This document shows, in pieces, positions 49,445 to 60,312 of a stretch of DNA of 64,000 nt. The notes beneath the pieces were generated by a model that made no database searches, was not told the origin of the DNA, and saw only the letters and a list, made by a program, of their open reading frames with translations. This DNA is from Chrysoporthe austroafricana. Taxonomy: Eukaryota; Ascomycota; Sordariomycetes; Diaporthales; Cryphonectriaceae. Every line of letters starts with the position of its first letter. Positions within the stretch are counted from its first letter, which is position 1. Both the position numbers and the translations under genes were made by a program. Location of the stretch: positions 4,161,583-4,225,582 of the forward strand of contig JYIP02000002.1 of the NCBI GenBank assembly GCA_001051155.2, written 5' to 3'.

Positions 49445-49913
49445 GAGGAAGACCCAAGAGGTCCAATGCCGGATCAGAGAGGTAGAATCGAGATGGGAAG
49501 GGTATAGCGTTGCGTCATGGTCGTCAGCTTCAACAACCTGCTCTAAAGACGCGCCTTCCACTGTTCAAATAGACGTATCTCGGAAACAAGCAGGGGAGTC
49601 GGGCAGGAGCATCTGCAGTGCATTTTGTATCATGGGGTTGACGAATGTTATACAGTAAAATAGCGCCGAGAGCTCGGAGTAGATGGGCAGATCTATAGAG
49701 TAGGGTGCAAATGATGATTACGAGTCTCTTCAAGGCTCAGGTAATTTGCTAGCATTCTTTCCATTGCGAGAAAGAGCGGATGGGTGAGATCGAAGAACAC
49801 GAAAAACGCAAAGAAGTTGGGGTCTAAGAAGTCTTCAATTATGCTATGTAAACATGCCACCCAGAGGTAACCCGATGCTTAAAAGAGGAAGCCCCATGGT
49901 GCGGTGTCGGCTT
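49445..49913. other. Convergent intergenic region
   Basis: About 0.47 kb between the stops of the carnitine acetyltransferase (+) and cap1 (-). No gene is supported. Confidence 0.5.
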
Positions 49914-51530
49914 CTAGCCGGCATGTGACACGATCTCGTCCACAAGGGCCTTCTTCTCGGGGTCATAGTACGAGCTGATTTGACCCGGCAGCGGAACCTC
50001 GATGTAATCATCGTCCGGACCAGAGATGACGTTGAGGTTGATCCCCGCGGACTTGGAGTGGATGATCTTGGTCGAGGTGCTCTCCTTGCTGAAATAGATC
50101 TGCGCGCCGTCGATAGAGTCCATCATGACGGTGGGGACGGAGCCCATGACCTGAAGGGCGAAGTTCTGGGACTTGACGACGTCGACAGAGGACACGAGCG
50201 TGTCGACGATCAGGTTCAGCCGGCTGGCGTTGTCGATGCTCACCGCGTTGGCCTTGCCCTTGATGATAATCGTCGAGTTGCTACACTTGCTGATGAGCAC
50301 GGAGTGCGCGAGGCTCGCCTCGATCTCGATCGGGTTGGGCTCTTTCTCGAAGTTCTCGATCGTCCACTTGTTGCCCTCGAGCACTTTCACCGGCGGCTTC
50401 TTGACCCGCATGCTCTCCGGCTTGGGCTTCTTCCCGGGCGCGGGACTCTTGCCCCGCCCATCGCTGTCCGGGACGGTGCTGCTCGCCCTGAGGGAGGGGT
50501 TCTTGTGTGTCATCTCGGACCTGTCGACCTTGCGCAGGCCTTTCGTGACTGCCTCGCCCTTGTTGAGCTCCGAGAAGACGGCGTCCAGGCCTCCTGGCGC
50601 CTTGGCCGGCGCTGGCTTCTCCTCGTTGATCTTGAGGACTGGCGGCGGGCCCGGTGGCGGCGGTGGCGGAGGCATGCCACCTGCTGGTGGTGGCGGCGGG
50701 GGAGGTGCAGATGAAGCAGATATGGCCTTAATAACCTCTTGGACCGGTTGCCCCTTGGGGTTCCACGGGATGCCGGACGGGAAGTATTGCTTGATATACT
50801 CGGTGAGGTCCTTGAAGATCTGCTGGAAGCTCTGTATCCACTCGACCTGCTGTGGGTCCTTATCCTTATTGTCCTTAATCACGCGGTTCCCATAGTACTG
50901 CGCCGACCCTAGTGTGTTCTCGACATGCTTGTGAGGCTTCGCCTCGTCCGTCACCCACGCCAGCATCATGATGCCATCCGCGACGGCGCTGAGCTGGTTC
51001 GCGACGGGAGACCCCCTGTTTGACTCCTTGATATTGACAACAGCCATGAGGCCCTCGTTGATGGGCTTCAGCAGCGCCTGGTACGCCTCCATGTCATCGC
51101 TGGCGCTCAGGTTGGGCTTCTTCGCCTTGGTAGTGATCAGCAGGAACTTGCGCTCCTCCGTGAAGCCCTTGGTCACTAGGGCCGCCTGCTCGGCGATCAG
51201 GCCGCCGAGCTGCTGGCTAAGCTTGGCGTAGCTCTCGACGGAGGTCTTGAGGAAGATGTCGAAGTCCTCAATCGAGTCCGGCAAGGGCTCGTCCGCCGCG
51301 GCTGCGGGTGCAGCTGCTGCACCGATTGAGGGGGTGGGGGCATCGGAGACGGCCTTGGAGGAATCGATGACGGGGGAGGCGAGGGTCTCTTGGATGCCGG
51401 GGACGGCCTGAGGGATCTCGATGGCGGAGGAGGCGATGTCTTCTAGGCGTGAGGTGGCAGCTTCGAGCCTTTGCAGGATATTAGTGACCCGCTGGCTGGT
51501 ATCGGCGGAGGAGAGGACGAGGGGAGACAT
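49914..51530 (-). CDS. cap1: Adenylyl cyclase-associated protein (CAP/Srv2)
   Basis: A single exon of 538 aa. The order is standard for CAP: an N-terminal oligomerisation helix (TNILQRLEAATSRLEDIASS), a helical HFD domain (about 80-270, with ISWV-like LAWVTDEAKPHKHVENTLGS and QIFKDLTEYIKQYFPSGIPW), two proline runs separated by AGGM, a WH2-like segment around LDAVFSELNKGEAVTKGLRK, and the beta-helical CARP domain (NKWTIENFEKEPNPIEIEAS; KCSNSTIIIKGKANAVSIDN; VPTVMMDSIDGAQIYFSKES). The protein recycles cofilin-bound actin and links Ras/adenylyl cyclase signalling to the cytoskeleton. Length and domain set are typical, with no intron. Confidence 0.96.
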   Translation of the reverse strand: MSPLVLSSADTSQRVTNILQRLEAATSRLEDIASSAIEIPQAVPGIQETLASPVIDSSKAVSDAPTPSIGAAAAPAAAADEPLPDSIEDFDIFLKTSVESYAKLSQQLGGLIAEQAALVTKGFTEERKFLLITTKAKKPNLSASDDMEAYQALLKPINEGLMAVVNIKESNRGSPVANQLSAVADGIMMLAWVTDEAKPHKHVENTLGSAQYYGNRVIKDNKDKDPQQVEWIQSFQQIFKDLTEYIKQYFPSGIPWNPKGQPVQEVIKAISASSAPPPPPPPAGGMPPPPPPPGPPPVLKINEEKPAPAKAPGGLDAVFSELNKGEAVTKGLRKVDRSEMTHKNPSLRASSTVPDSDGRGKSPAPGKKPKPESMRVKKPPVKVLEGNKWTIENFEKEPNPIEIEASLAHSVLISKCSNSTIIIKGKANAVSIDNASRLNLIVDTLVSSVDVVKSQNFALQVMGSVPTVMMDSIDGAQIYFSKESTSTKIIHSKSAGINLNVISGPDDDYIEVPLPGQISSYYDPEKKALVDEIVSHAG

Positions 51531-52367
51531 TGTGCAAGTATGGATGGATGTGCATGTGGTGTCCGTCCGCTGAGGACGTTCAAGACGTGCAGTGCACGGG
51601 AAGAGGACTTAGTGGTTGTCTGGCGTACCGCTTGATCAAGGTTGTAAGGTTGTGCATATTATTGATCTGCGCCATCTTGGCAGCTTCAAAGGGGGCAGGT
51701 CGCAGCCCGTGTCCCTGATGACCCAAGCGGAGAGGACAGAGGCTAGTTGACAGGTTGGCGTGGCGAGTACGGGCTGGAGACTATGTAGGCGTGGAATGGG
51801 GCGGTCACGTCAACTGCATTGATGGTTAGTAACTGCTTGTGTCTAGAGTGGATCTACAACCCGCGACTCCTCAGCCAGGCCCTGTTTATGAGCAGGGTAA
51901 GCCAGACAGTCTCAGCATGGCGATGCAGCGGTCGAGGTGAGATGGATGCTGGCGTCGTGCGGCGACATCAGGGCAGTGGTGTAATAAGCACATTACTTGC
52001 CTTATATCCTCACACTCGTGTCCAGGCAACCACAACTACTCGGATATCCGGTGGAAAAGTACACGTCACCAACAGGCAGCGACGATCAGTCAGTGCGAGA
52101 TTCTGGAGGGACAGAGTTACTTGATATGATGAGGAGCATTGAAGAATTATCCAAAAGAGTGTTGCAGATTGTTGTCAGTGCCAGGTGCTGCCGCACGACG
52201 TTGGGAGCCGCAGGAGCTTCCCCTGAGCTTGGCTGGACCCCTGTCCCCAGCACATCACTATGGTGGAGCGCCGACCCGCGGACTCTGGCTGGATTCGGTC
52301 TTGGGAAAAACTTTGCAGCAAGTTATGCTATATATATACTATGTTTTAGCAGGTTTCTAACAACTTG
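51531..52367. other. Intergenic region, cap1 promoter and tRNA 5' flank
   Basis: About 0.84 kb. The first part is the cap1 promoter/leader. A TATATATA tract at about 52330-52338 lies some 30 bp before the tRNA gene, a common arrangement for fungal pol III genes. No protein gene is supported. Confidence 0.45.
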
Positions 52368-52467
52368 GGGCGCATGGTTTAGTGGTATAATACTCCCTTA
52401 GCAACTTTGTTTAGTATCGTCTGCTCAAAACTGGGAGTGGTCCTGGGTTCGATTCCCAGTGTGTCCA
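52368..52467 (+). tRNA. tRNA-Ala(AGC) with 28-nt intron
   Basis: The acceptor arm pairs GGGCGCA (52368-52374) with TGTGTCC (52460-52466), including the G3.U70 wobble that marks tRNA-Ala, plus discriminator A at 52467. The D arm (TGGTTTAGTGGTATAAT) carries an A-box-like sequence. The anticodon stem is CTCCC (52393-52397) with GGGAG (52433-52437); the loop reads TTAGCA before and T after a 28-nt intron at 52404-52431, so the anticodon AGC sits at 52400-52402 with the intron one base 3' of it, as usual. The T arm is CTGGG-TTCGATT-CCCAG. A T-rich terminator follows at once. The D stem is weak (one mismatch at 13-22), which is tolerated. The gene borders an apparently accessory region and has a partial copy at 59559-59599. 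Confidence 0.92.
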
Positions 52468-52488
52468 TTTTGTTTTTTTTTTTTTTTT
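52468..52488 (+). terminator. Pol III terminator of the tRNA gene
   Basis: Four T, one G, then sixteen T directly after the discriminator base. Confidence 0.8.
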
Positions 52489-52586
52489 GAGCCGCTGGCC
52501 ACCCACCGGTTTCCCGCCTCCTGCCTTCTGTTCTCAGTTTGCCGTGATTCTCCTTCGCTCGCCAGACTACATATACTCTGCACCTT

Positions 52587-52707
<121 letters not shown>

Positions 52708-52810
52708 CCTTTGTGGACGTTTCTAATTTTCCGCGGACAGAATTTCGTGATGCGAACCCGGTGGGCTTTCTGGAAAATAGCCGGGGCCTTTGGTTGTGGC
52801 TCCGAACGAT

Positions 52811-53919
52811 GATGCACCTCCAGAGGTCAAGTCAACAAGGGCTTATCTGTTTGGAGGGTGTCTGACAATGGCTGTTGGCATATGTCGGAAGAGGGAAGAT
52901 GGGGGTAAGGCTGCCCATGCCAGGAAGATGAGGAGGTATAAGGCTTTGGCGAGAGACAGGTTCGAGAGAATGTTGCTCGACTGTATTGTCAATACAGGTA
53001 AATCCAATAGGATTGTGACTACAAGAAACAAATTACTGATACTCTCTCATTAGATAGCATTCGCCCGAAATACCAAGACGTCTTCGTTGACAGCAAGGTT
53101 ATAAAGCAGCTGGAACGCGTTACTAAGATGTTTTTGACCAGGCTCAAGGCATATAGCTACGGCGTTCTTGCCGGCAATAAGGTTACTGGTAGCATGCTTT
53201 ACAGCTTCCCTGGGACCGGCAAAAGCCTCCTAGCCGAGGTTATAGCCAGGGAGTCAGGCTTCAATATAATCCTGGCATCTACTGCTGAGCTGTAGCAAAA
53301 ATGTCATAGCGACGATGAAAATATCATCAAGGCATTTTTCTCTTTAACCTGCAAGCTGCATCTATGCATCATCTTTATCGACGAAGCTGACGCCATGCTC
53401 GGGTTGCGCAAAGCCGGCGAGAAGCAGCATATCTGTGCTATGCTCAATCAGTTCCTTATGGACTAGGACGGCCTATCCAGCAGTGCCGACTTACCTTTCA
53501 TCCTGCTTGCGACCAACAAGCTGTTTGACCTTGGCCCGGCCGTCCTGCACCGGGCGCCAGTGCGGATCCTATTGGATATCCCGAACCTGGCTCAGCGCTG
53601 CGGGATCGTCAGACTATATATATCTCAAAGACGAGAAACTTGCTAAAAATATTGCGATCGAGAAGCTTGCCAAGATGACGCTGCGATATACGGGCTCGGA
53701 TCTGATAAACATGTATGTAGCAGCAACTACCGAATGTATCGGGGGCAGGACGAGGACATTTCAGAACGTGTCTTGGATCTGCGTCACTTTCAGCCGGCTA
53801 TGGTAATAATCAAGGCAACAGGGCTGAGCGGGACAGTGGAAAATGAGTTCAACAACTTCAAGAATGGTGTTGGAAAGGATGTGAATCCTGGGATGATGCA
53901 ATCGCAAGACGAAGATTGA
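52811..53919 (+). pseudogene. Broken AAA+ ATPase (Msp1/ATAD1-like type)
   Basis: An intron (52998-53053, donor GTAAAT, branch TACTGAT) still joins RRYKALARDRFERMLLDCIV to DSIRPKYQDVFVD. The AAA core then shows AYSYGVLAGNKV, a Walker A variant FPGTGKS, Walker B LCIIFIDEADAML, sensor FILLATNKLFDLG and the HRAPVRILLDIP arginine-finger area. The gene is dead: TAG stops interrupt it at 53293-53295 and 53464-53466 (the second where relatives have Trp in a FLxEWDG motif). The frame then shifts at a TA repeat near 53614-53622, before the lid sequence KDEKLAKNIAIEKLAKMTLR, and again near 53738. Stops in CAG/TGG-type positions fit RIP. The left boundary is uncertain. Confidence 0.85.
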
Positions 53920-54205
53920 AGAAGACCGTAGTCTCGAGAATACCAATCACGGCTACCTTGGTATATAAATGAATATCTCCAAGGATAAGTTTCCTGAAGA
54001 ACATACTGCATTCTGTAGCTTATATGCGGAGATTTTCGATGTTCATTGGCTGGAGAGAGTTGAAGTGGAGGCTTACGAGATTGCTGGAAGAGACTGTTTT
54101 TGGGAATTCAATTACCGCCATTGTTAGGGCAAGGAGAAGAATGGAGGAGGAAATGTTGTGGGATGTAGGTGACGCGCAAGGCATGCGTCCACCGAACCTG
54201 TACGC

Positions 54206-54985
54206 TCAACTCGATACTTTTGGATCTCTCCCTGTGTCAACAAAGTCCATGATTGCTCGCAAGCCTTGCAAAACTCCTTCAACAGTACCTGCTTTATCGC
54301 GGTCGACCCATCCTTCCGTACGACCACCTCTGAAGTCAACAACCCATGCGTCCCCAGCGAGATCCATCAAGATGTTGCTTGCCTTCGCATCGCCCTAGAC
54401 GATTCCAGCCCCATGGAGTGCCTCCACCGCGCTAGTGACTTGTTTCTTCCACTTATCTTGAATGGTGCTGTCACAAAATTCTGGCCCAATGATCTTGCCG
54501 TACAGAGTGTCGTCAACCTGGATATAGTGCAACAAGAGGCCGATAACAAGCGGTTTGTGGTCTTCGACGATACCGTAGAGACGTGAAGCGCGCGTGTCGA
54601 AGCTAGCCTTTAATATCTTATCGAGAGTCAGGACCTCGTAGGCCCCAACGCCATCGTCCAGATTCTAGAAAGCCTTGAAGAATAGCTCTTTGCCATGGAC
54701 CCGAACTCTCGTCGGCTCATCAACGACGATGTAAGTTGGATTGATCGAGATGACTTCTCCGTCTCTTGCCTGGAAGGTGGGGCACGTTGTTTTCCACAAG
54801 ACATGCGGATTATCAAAAATAGATCCCGTTTGGTCCTTCGGCTGGATGGAGCTAGCGACTAAGGTATCATGGATGGCTCTCAGGTTGGCATCAAAGCTTT
54901 CTCCGCTGAAGAAGTGATGCAGGGTGATAGTTGCAGCATTGCTTGGTCGTGGTGCAATCCCCTCCAGTCACATTAAAAAGGGGCT
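54206..54985 (-). pseudogene. Broken fungal protein kinase fragment
   Basis: On the minus strand one frame runs from about 54985 to a TGA at 54208-54206. It reads APRPSNAATITLHHFFSGES, INPTYIVVDEPTRVRVHGKE, LYGIVEDHKPLVIGLLLHYI and then a kinase catalytic segment: VEALHGAGIV-stop-GDAKASNILM, DAWVVDFRGG and TEGWVDRDKAGTVEG. The catalytic loop (GDAKxxN) and a DFG-like DFR are visible, as in fungal kinases with a WGDAK loop. TAG stops at 54667-54665 and 54397-54395 interrupt it; the second replaces the Trp before GDAK, and DFG has become DFR. The glycine-rich N-lobe is missing. All lesions are transitions of the RIP kind. Confidence 0.8.
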
Positions 54986-55756
54986 GGTGGCCTACTCATA
55001 ACAGGAATCCACGCTGAAGTCTAGCGTTGGGTTTTGCTTAGGAGATTCGGCGCCTCCGTGTCTGTCATCTATCTATCTCCCATTGCAAAATTTCGAGGTA
55101 CCGGCTGAATTCATCAAGTCTTGAAGGCGAGTTCTCAAAATGCTCTGGGCGGATGTTAATGGTCAGAGTTGAACCGTATACCTTGATATCAAGCATGAAC
55201 CATCGCCTGTCTTCGTCTCGGTTACTAGGTGTGTGCCCTCATTGTTGATACATATAATGCGACCTCTGCGAATATACTTCAATAGGTTCCATAACCAAAC
55301 TCAAAACGCCGGCGTGTAGGAAACTGGGTAGCAAAATTGTGGTGTGAGAGATCAGTCAGTTCGAAGTTCAGGACGCTGAAAATAAAGACTAAACCAAAGC
55401 GCAAAGGATCAAGGTAAAGTTTGGTGTTAGTGAGATGCGGCTAATAGAAGCTAATGGAAAGGCTCAGCAGCGCCCACGCCACCAGGCAACCATTCTCAGG
55501 CCTACTTTTTCAGATCAGGTCGGATTGACAAATTACAGTTTCTTCCATTTCTTTTTCAAAAGGTGACTGAGTGTATCATTATTTACTGAATTATAATTCA
55601 ACATCTTGTACAATTATCGTCAGTTATAAAAACTAGAGCTCAACGATGATGTTGATGTTATGAAGCTTGTAACAGCTGCAATTTTTACGTTATCGATCTA
55701 CATGCAAAGTCACTTGTTTAGTTTTTTTAAGTAGTATTTCTAGAAAATTGAGGTTC
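54986..55756. other. AT-rich spacer
   Basis: About 0.77 kb, increasingly AT-rich towards 55550-55750, between the broken kinase and the NACHT gene stop. No gene is supported. Confidence 0.45.
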
Positions 55757-58700
55757 TTAGTTCTGAGGCTCGCTAAGCACCAGTATAGGCCTGAAGGGAA
55801 AGAAGCTATATAACAGGCTGGCACAATGCTCCTGAACCCACGTCGCAGGCAAGAAGCAGGGCCCTTGAAAAGACCGACCCTGGTTCTGCTTTATCTTTGA
55901 ACTGAGCTCGATCTCCAACAGCCTGTAATGGCCGTATGAGGCTATGAAATCAAGCCTCGTCTCATCCGTGTATCGGGCCTTATAGGCCTCTGGGTCATGA
56001 CCACGGATAAACCTCCGCAGCCCCTGAGACTTGATGAAGATTTCATCTCTCCATGCCGCAAGATATATTTCCCAGAATCTCTGGTCTATGTCATCAACAG
56101 ACAGAGTCCTGCCAGTGCTGGTGAACACCTGAGCATCTCGGAAGTGCTCTGCCCAGAACTCGCGACAGTATCTGTGACTATCCAGAGTGGTCATGGATCT
56201 GATAGAATTGGCGTCATCGAGGGAAGGGGTGGTGATCCGGACCGATGTCGCCCCTTCGTCATCGGCGGGATCGACGGAGGTGTTGCTATCAGAATGAACG
56301 GGCTCAGTGGGCTGGTCATCGGGCCCCTCGGGACCGATGATGTGGATCGATGGCGCCTCTTTGTGCTCTTTCTCCCCCTCAGCAGTAGTCTTTTGCAGAT
56401 CATCAGGCTCTGCTTGGACCCTTTCTAGGCCCCCGTCTTCAGTATAATGAAGTTGAACACCTGCTGTCCGTGTCTCCAGATTTTTACGCCACTGGCTTTC
56501 TTTCTTAGAATACCTCCATACGGCCAAACAACTCTCTGCCATGGCTCTATGAGCGTCCTTATCGCTGATTGACTTCCGGAACGTAGAGGCCGAGGCTGAT
56601 ATTGGAGGGTCATTCATCCTTGGTGCCGTCGTGTTATTCATAAGGAGGTATTCCTTGGCCGTTTGGTGAATGAAGAATAGTTGTCCATCGTATATCGTGA
56701 CGAAAATACCACAGGTCCCGATCACCCACGACCTAAAGCTTTCATCGCTTTCCCATTCCAGGTCTTCATCATCCTCTGGGATCTCATTGTCGAAGAACTC
56801 TCTTGCGTTGAGAAGCAGCACGGCCGTTCCGACTGGCAAAGGCCGGTAAGCTGCCAGCATCAAACGAAGGAGCATCACTACCCTGTCCTTATCGCCATGC
56901 CGAACGCGTGCCAGCAGCTTGTCGTAGGCATCGTAGACTGTCTGAGGTACCTCGGCGATGAGCTTATTCCATACGAAGAGCTGGTCTCTCAGGTTCGCCT
57001 CCAGGACCTCAAAGACCAGTGTTACCCATAGGTAGGTTCTCTGCTCGCCGCCCTTGCGAATAAGGTTTTTCTGAATCTGTGCCCGCTTTTTGTTGGTGAA
57101 GTTCTTGTGAGACGCGAGCTGTTCTAGCTTGTACTCGGCAACCATCGCGATCTCAGTCTGGATCTGATCGACCTCCTCCTTGCTCTCACCAGCCAGCCGA
57201 ATGCAGCCATTCGAAAACCTTGAAAACAGATCGATAATCTCGGGGTAGCCTCGGGTCGTGACGATGAAGCGTATCCTGCCGGCCTTCTTTTCCTTCCTGT
57301 CAAGCTGGACATCGGAATTCCTCTCGAGCAGTCCCTGTATGCGCTCGACCAGAACCATCCTGTCTTCCCTTTGGCACTCGTCCAGTGCATCCAGCACGCA
57401 CACTACGTCGATCGGAATATTTTGTGGTCCACGTCTCAGAAAATTGATCAGCTTCTCGAGTATGTTCCACAGAACTCTTTCCTTGCTTGTGAGGGCGGCT
57501 CCCTCACTAATGATGGACCCACGCACAATGTCCGCTAGTTCAGGATTTGCAGACAATAGCTGATGTATAAGCGCACACAAGGCTGCGGCCAGGTTGTTCT
57601 GGTCCGGGCTATCCTTAAAGAAGAAGTAGAAGATCGATGCTTCATGGAGCTTGTACGGGAGGACTTCCTCGACGAGAAACCTTGACAGCACAGACTTGCC
57701 ACAGCCGGGATCCGCCGACAACAGCAGCAGTCCTCCGTCGGGTGTCTTTAACCACTCTTGGAATTTCTGGTGCGTCTGGAACCACTCGCAAGTTCCAGGG
57801 ACCCGTTTCGGAATAGCCATCATACGGTCGAGGTAAGGACATGCGGTCTCGGTGCTGAATTTTCCTATAAATTCCAGCCTTTGCATCTCGACCTGGGCCT
57901 GTTTCTCCTCAACTCCCTGACTCCGAAGAGCCTTGACCTCGTTAAGGAGAGAGACAATGTGTGAAGTATCTCCTCTTATGCTGTTAAGGGTGACTCTCGC
58001 GGCCGAATTGCTGAATTGTGAAATGTGACCGTCAACCTCGACCTCCAACTTCTTAATGCCCTCGAGCTGCGTCTCCCAGTTATCCATGAGTAGCGACTTG
58101 ACGGCGCTGGTGAGTGAGCCCTTGTTATAACATGAGCAGACGCACTTCATCTCATACTTGAGCAGCGCCTTGAGAAGCTCGACGACCTTCTTCTTGACAA
58201 GGTGTGCGAATGAGGAGAGGCCCTGCCCAGGGGACTCTATAGTCAGGGCCAAGCGAGAAACCGTCATGTACCACTTCGTCCTCTCCATTACATGGTTCAA
58301 GCCCTCGATCATGGCGAGCTTCTGAGTAGACGGGCTGACGATCATCGGCAGCACAGCGCAGACGCCAGCCCATACGAATGATGCCGGTGGATACGCTGCC
58401 AAGGCTGATCCAACGATGCCCTGGATGCTGTTGACAAAGTCGAAGACCTGCTTGACCCCGGAGTGTACTGCTTCATGACGCTTGGCTGTTTTGAGACAAA
58501 TGATGCTTATCTCCTTCATCTGGGAAGTGCGCTTGGAGCCGCTGCTACTCTCGAGCATGTTCGGCACGGTGGACTCATTTGCATACTGGTTGGCCTCTTC
58601 AGGTTGGATATGGTTGTCAATGTCAAGTCACAGCATACAGCTGGCCAGCCTTATGGTATATTAGAGCAGTGCCTACCGATTTGATTCTTGAAGATGCTAG

Positions 58701-59064
58701 TCAAGATCTTTTCATAGACCTCTGTCAGTTTTGCCGTGCCATTCGCAGTTCTGAGCTCTTCGTACGCGCCGTTCCAGAGCTCCTCTGATACAGTAATCTC
58801 TTTGATGCTGACGGCAGAGGGGCGCACTCTCTCAATGGCCTCTGACTCGTCGACGTCTTGGGACCTGGGGGTAAGCTCAATGGCGCAAGACGAATGTTCA
58901 TCAACTTCCTTGTGAGTGGTGGGCACAGCAGCGGGAGAGTTATTAGTAGAGGGGCCCAAGACTACTGGCTTCTGGGGTGTCGAGGATTGAGCAAGGTGAA
59001 CGGACAAGTCCGCAGTACTGTCCTTCTTGCGTCGCCGACGCAATCTGTCGAACAACTTCGGCAT
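55757..59064 (-). CDS. NLR-like NACHT NTPase without C-terminal repeats
   Basis: Two exons, 59064-58677 and 58596-55757, joined phase 1 (NQI|EANQYANES) to 1075 aa. Residues 1-85 are basic then low-complexity. The helical N-terminal domain before the NTPase (SEELWNGAYEELRTANG; ALAAYPPASFVWAGVCAVLP) is of the kind found at the front of fungal NACHT proteins. NACHT follows: a VPGTCEWFQTHQKFQEWLK lead-in, P-loop LLSADPGCGKSVLSRFLVEE, Walker B VVCVLDALDEC, sensor RIRFIVTTRGYPEI, then a winged-helix-like QLFFIHQTAKEYLLMNN. Where ankyrin, WD or TPR repeats usually follow there is only an acidic linker and a single ankyrin-like start (LDFIASYGHYRLLEI). Such proteins act in heterokaryon incompatibility and immunity-like cell death; a function here is inferred. 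It is transcribed away from a second NLR gene. Confidence 0.88.
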
Positions 59065-60312
59065 CTCGATGAACCTACAGAGCGAAAACACCAGTCTCCT
59101 CGATGAAGTGTCCACGCACACAATCGGCGGCACTGGTCGAAGATCGAAGCACGTATGACTCTGGAACTGCGGCTGAACAACCCCGCCCCGTTGTGGATCC
59201 AGTGTTACACCCCTGCGCACAAATGCATTCGAGGTCAGCCGCAGCGCTAAGTAATCCTTCGACACCTACCACACCTACTACCCAAGTGCTTACGAAAAGT
59301 CTGATTTTGCATCGCCAACCGCAGATATGCGCTCGTTTATTGGCTTATTAGTATTGTGCTAATTTAGTCAGGTTGTAGATCTTTACTGGGAAGTAACTTA
59401 TACTTATTAGGTATATAAGCTGGCACTAAGGGACGAATTCTTGTTTGCCGTTTCTTGCGCTATTACAGTGGCCCGTTTTCTAATTTCTGGATCCTCCTTT
59501 CTGTTTTCGAGAACTTGTCTCCCATAATCATCACGATATATGAATTTGAACCGTGGCTCTGGGAGTGGTCCTGGGTTCGATTCCTAGTGCGTCTATTTTA
59601 TCGTTTTATAGTACGGTTTTTTAACCCATTTCCATTTACCACCTCCCGTATTCGTTTTCCCATTTCCAGTTTCACGTATCCGATTTTGCCAAACCCCCTT
59701 TACGCTCTCTTTCGTTTTTCGTTTTCGACTTTTCTTTCTTCTTGTTTATAGTTTATAGATGCTCGTACTTATAATTTTTTTCCTGGTTTTCCTGGACCCT
59801 TTTAGGAATCTAGAATTGTAAACGAATAGCAGCAAAGCGTTGGAAATTGCGCAATCCGTAAGGATGCTATTCAACCTAGTACAATAATGTACCTGTTGTA
59901 TTTCGAGCATTGTCTACCTAGGTATACTACTGTTTAGCTGGCGTACTTCGCCATGTATCCGGCCATGTTCCGGGCTGTGTCTCTTTAGTATCGATATATG
60001 TATCTGTTCAATGGGTTGCTTAAATGGAGTCCGGCCCGGACACCTGGAAGCAATCTTTTCGTACTAACAATGCGTGGTCCGTGCGCTGCACTAACAGAAA
60101 CGCGCACTTACTACAGTACTGACGAATCCAGCCTTCGCATACCTATGTAACGAGGTGCGGCTGAATCAATCTTTCCGTCACTACCGTGCGGGGTAGACTA
60201 AAGCTCCTCAAACATCATCTCGTCCACCAGATCTACCCTTGGCACGGTCCGTTGAGCCCAGACACTAGGCATACAGTATATTCTATTATCTCTATTCGTC
60301 TTGACATATATT
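59065..60312. promoter_or_regulatory. Shared 5' region of two divergent NLR genes, holding a tRNA 3'-half copy
   Basis: About 1.25 kb between the divergent start codons of the NACHT gene and the patatin-NACHT-ankyrin gene. It is AT-rich from about 59300 on and contains the 41-bp partial tRNA copy at 59559-59599. No further gene is supported. Confidence 0.5.
59559..59599 (+). repeat. 41-bp direct copy of the tRNA-Ala 3' half
   Basis: Matches 52431-52471 at 38 of 41 positions in the same orientation. It begins at the end of the tRNA intron, covers the whole 3' exon (anticodon 3' stem, T arm, 3' acceptor strand) and the first T of the terminator, then similarity stops. Two of three differences are CA to TA changes in this copy. 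No 5' half is present, so it cannot be a working tRNA. Confidence 0.88.

Noticed and set aside
52811..53919. AAA+ sequence as a retroposed copy linked to the poly-T run
   Set aside because: It retains an intron with donor, branch point and acceptor, and its orientation is opposite to that implied by the T run.
59065..59265. Upstream extension of the NACHT protein to a start at 59265
   Set aside because: It adds 67 residues of non-family sequence; the ATG at 59064 begins a plausible N-terminus, although the longer form cannot be excluded.
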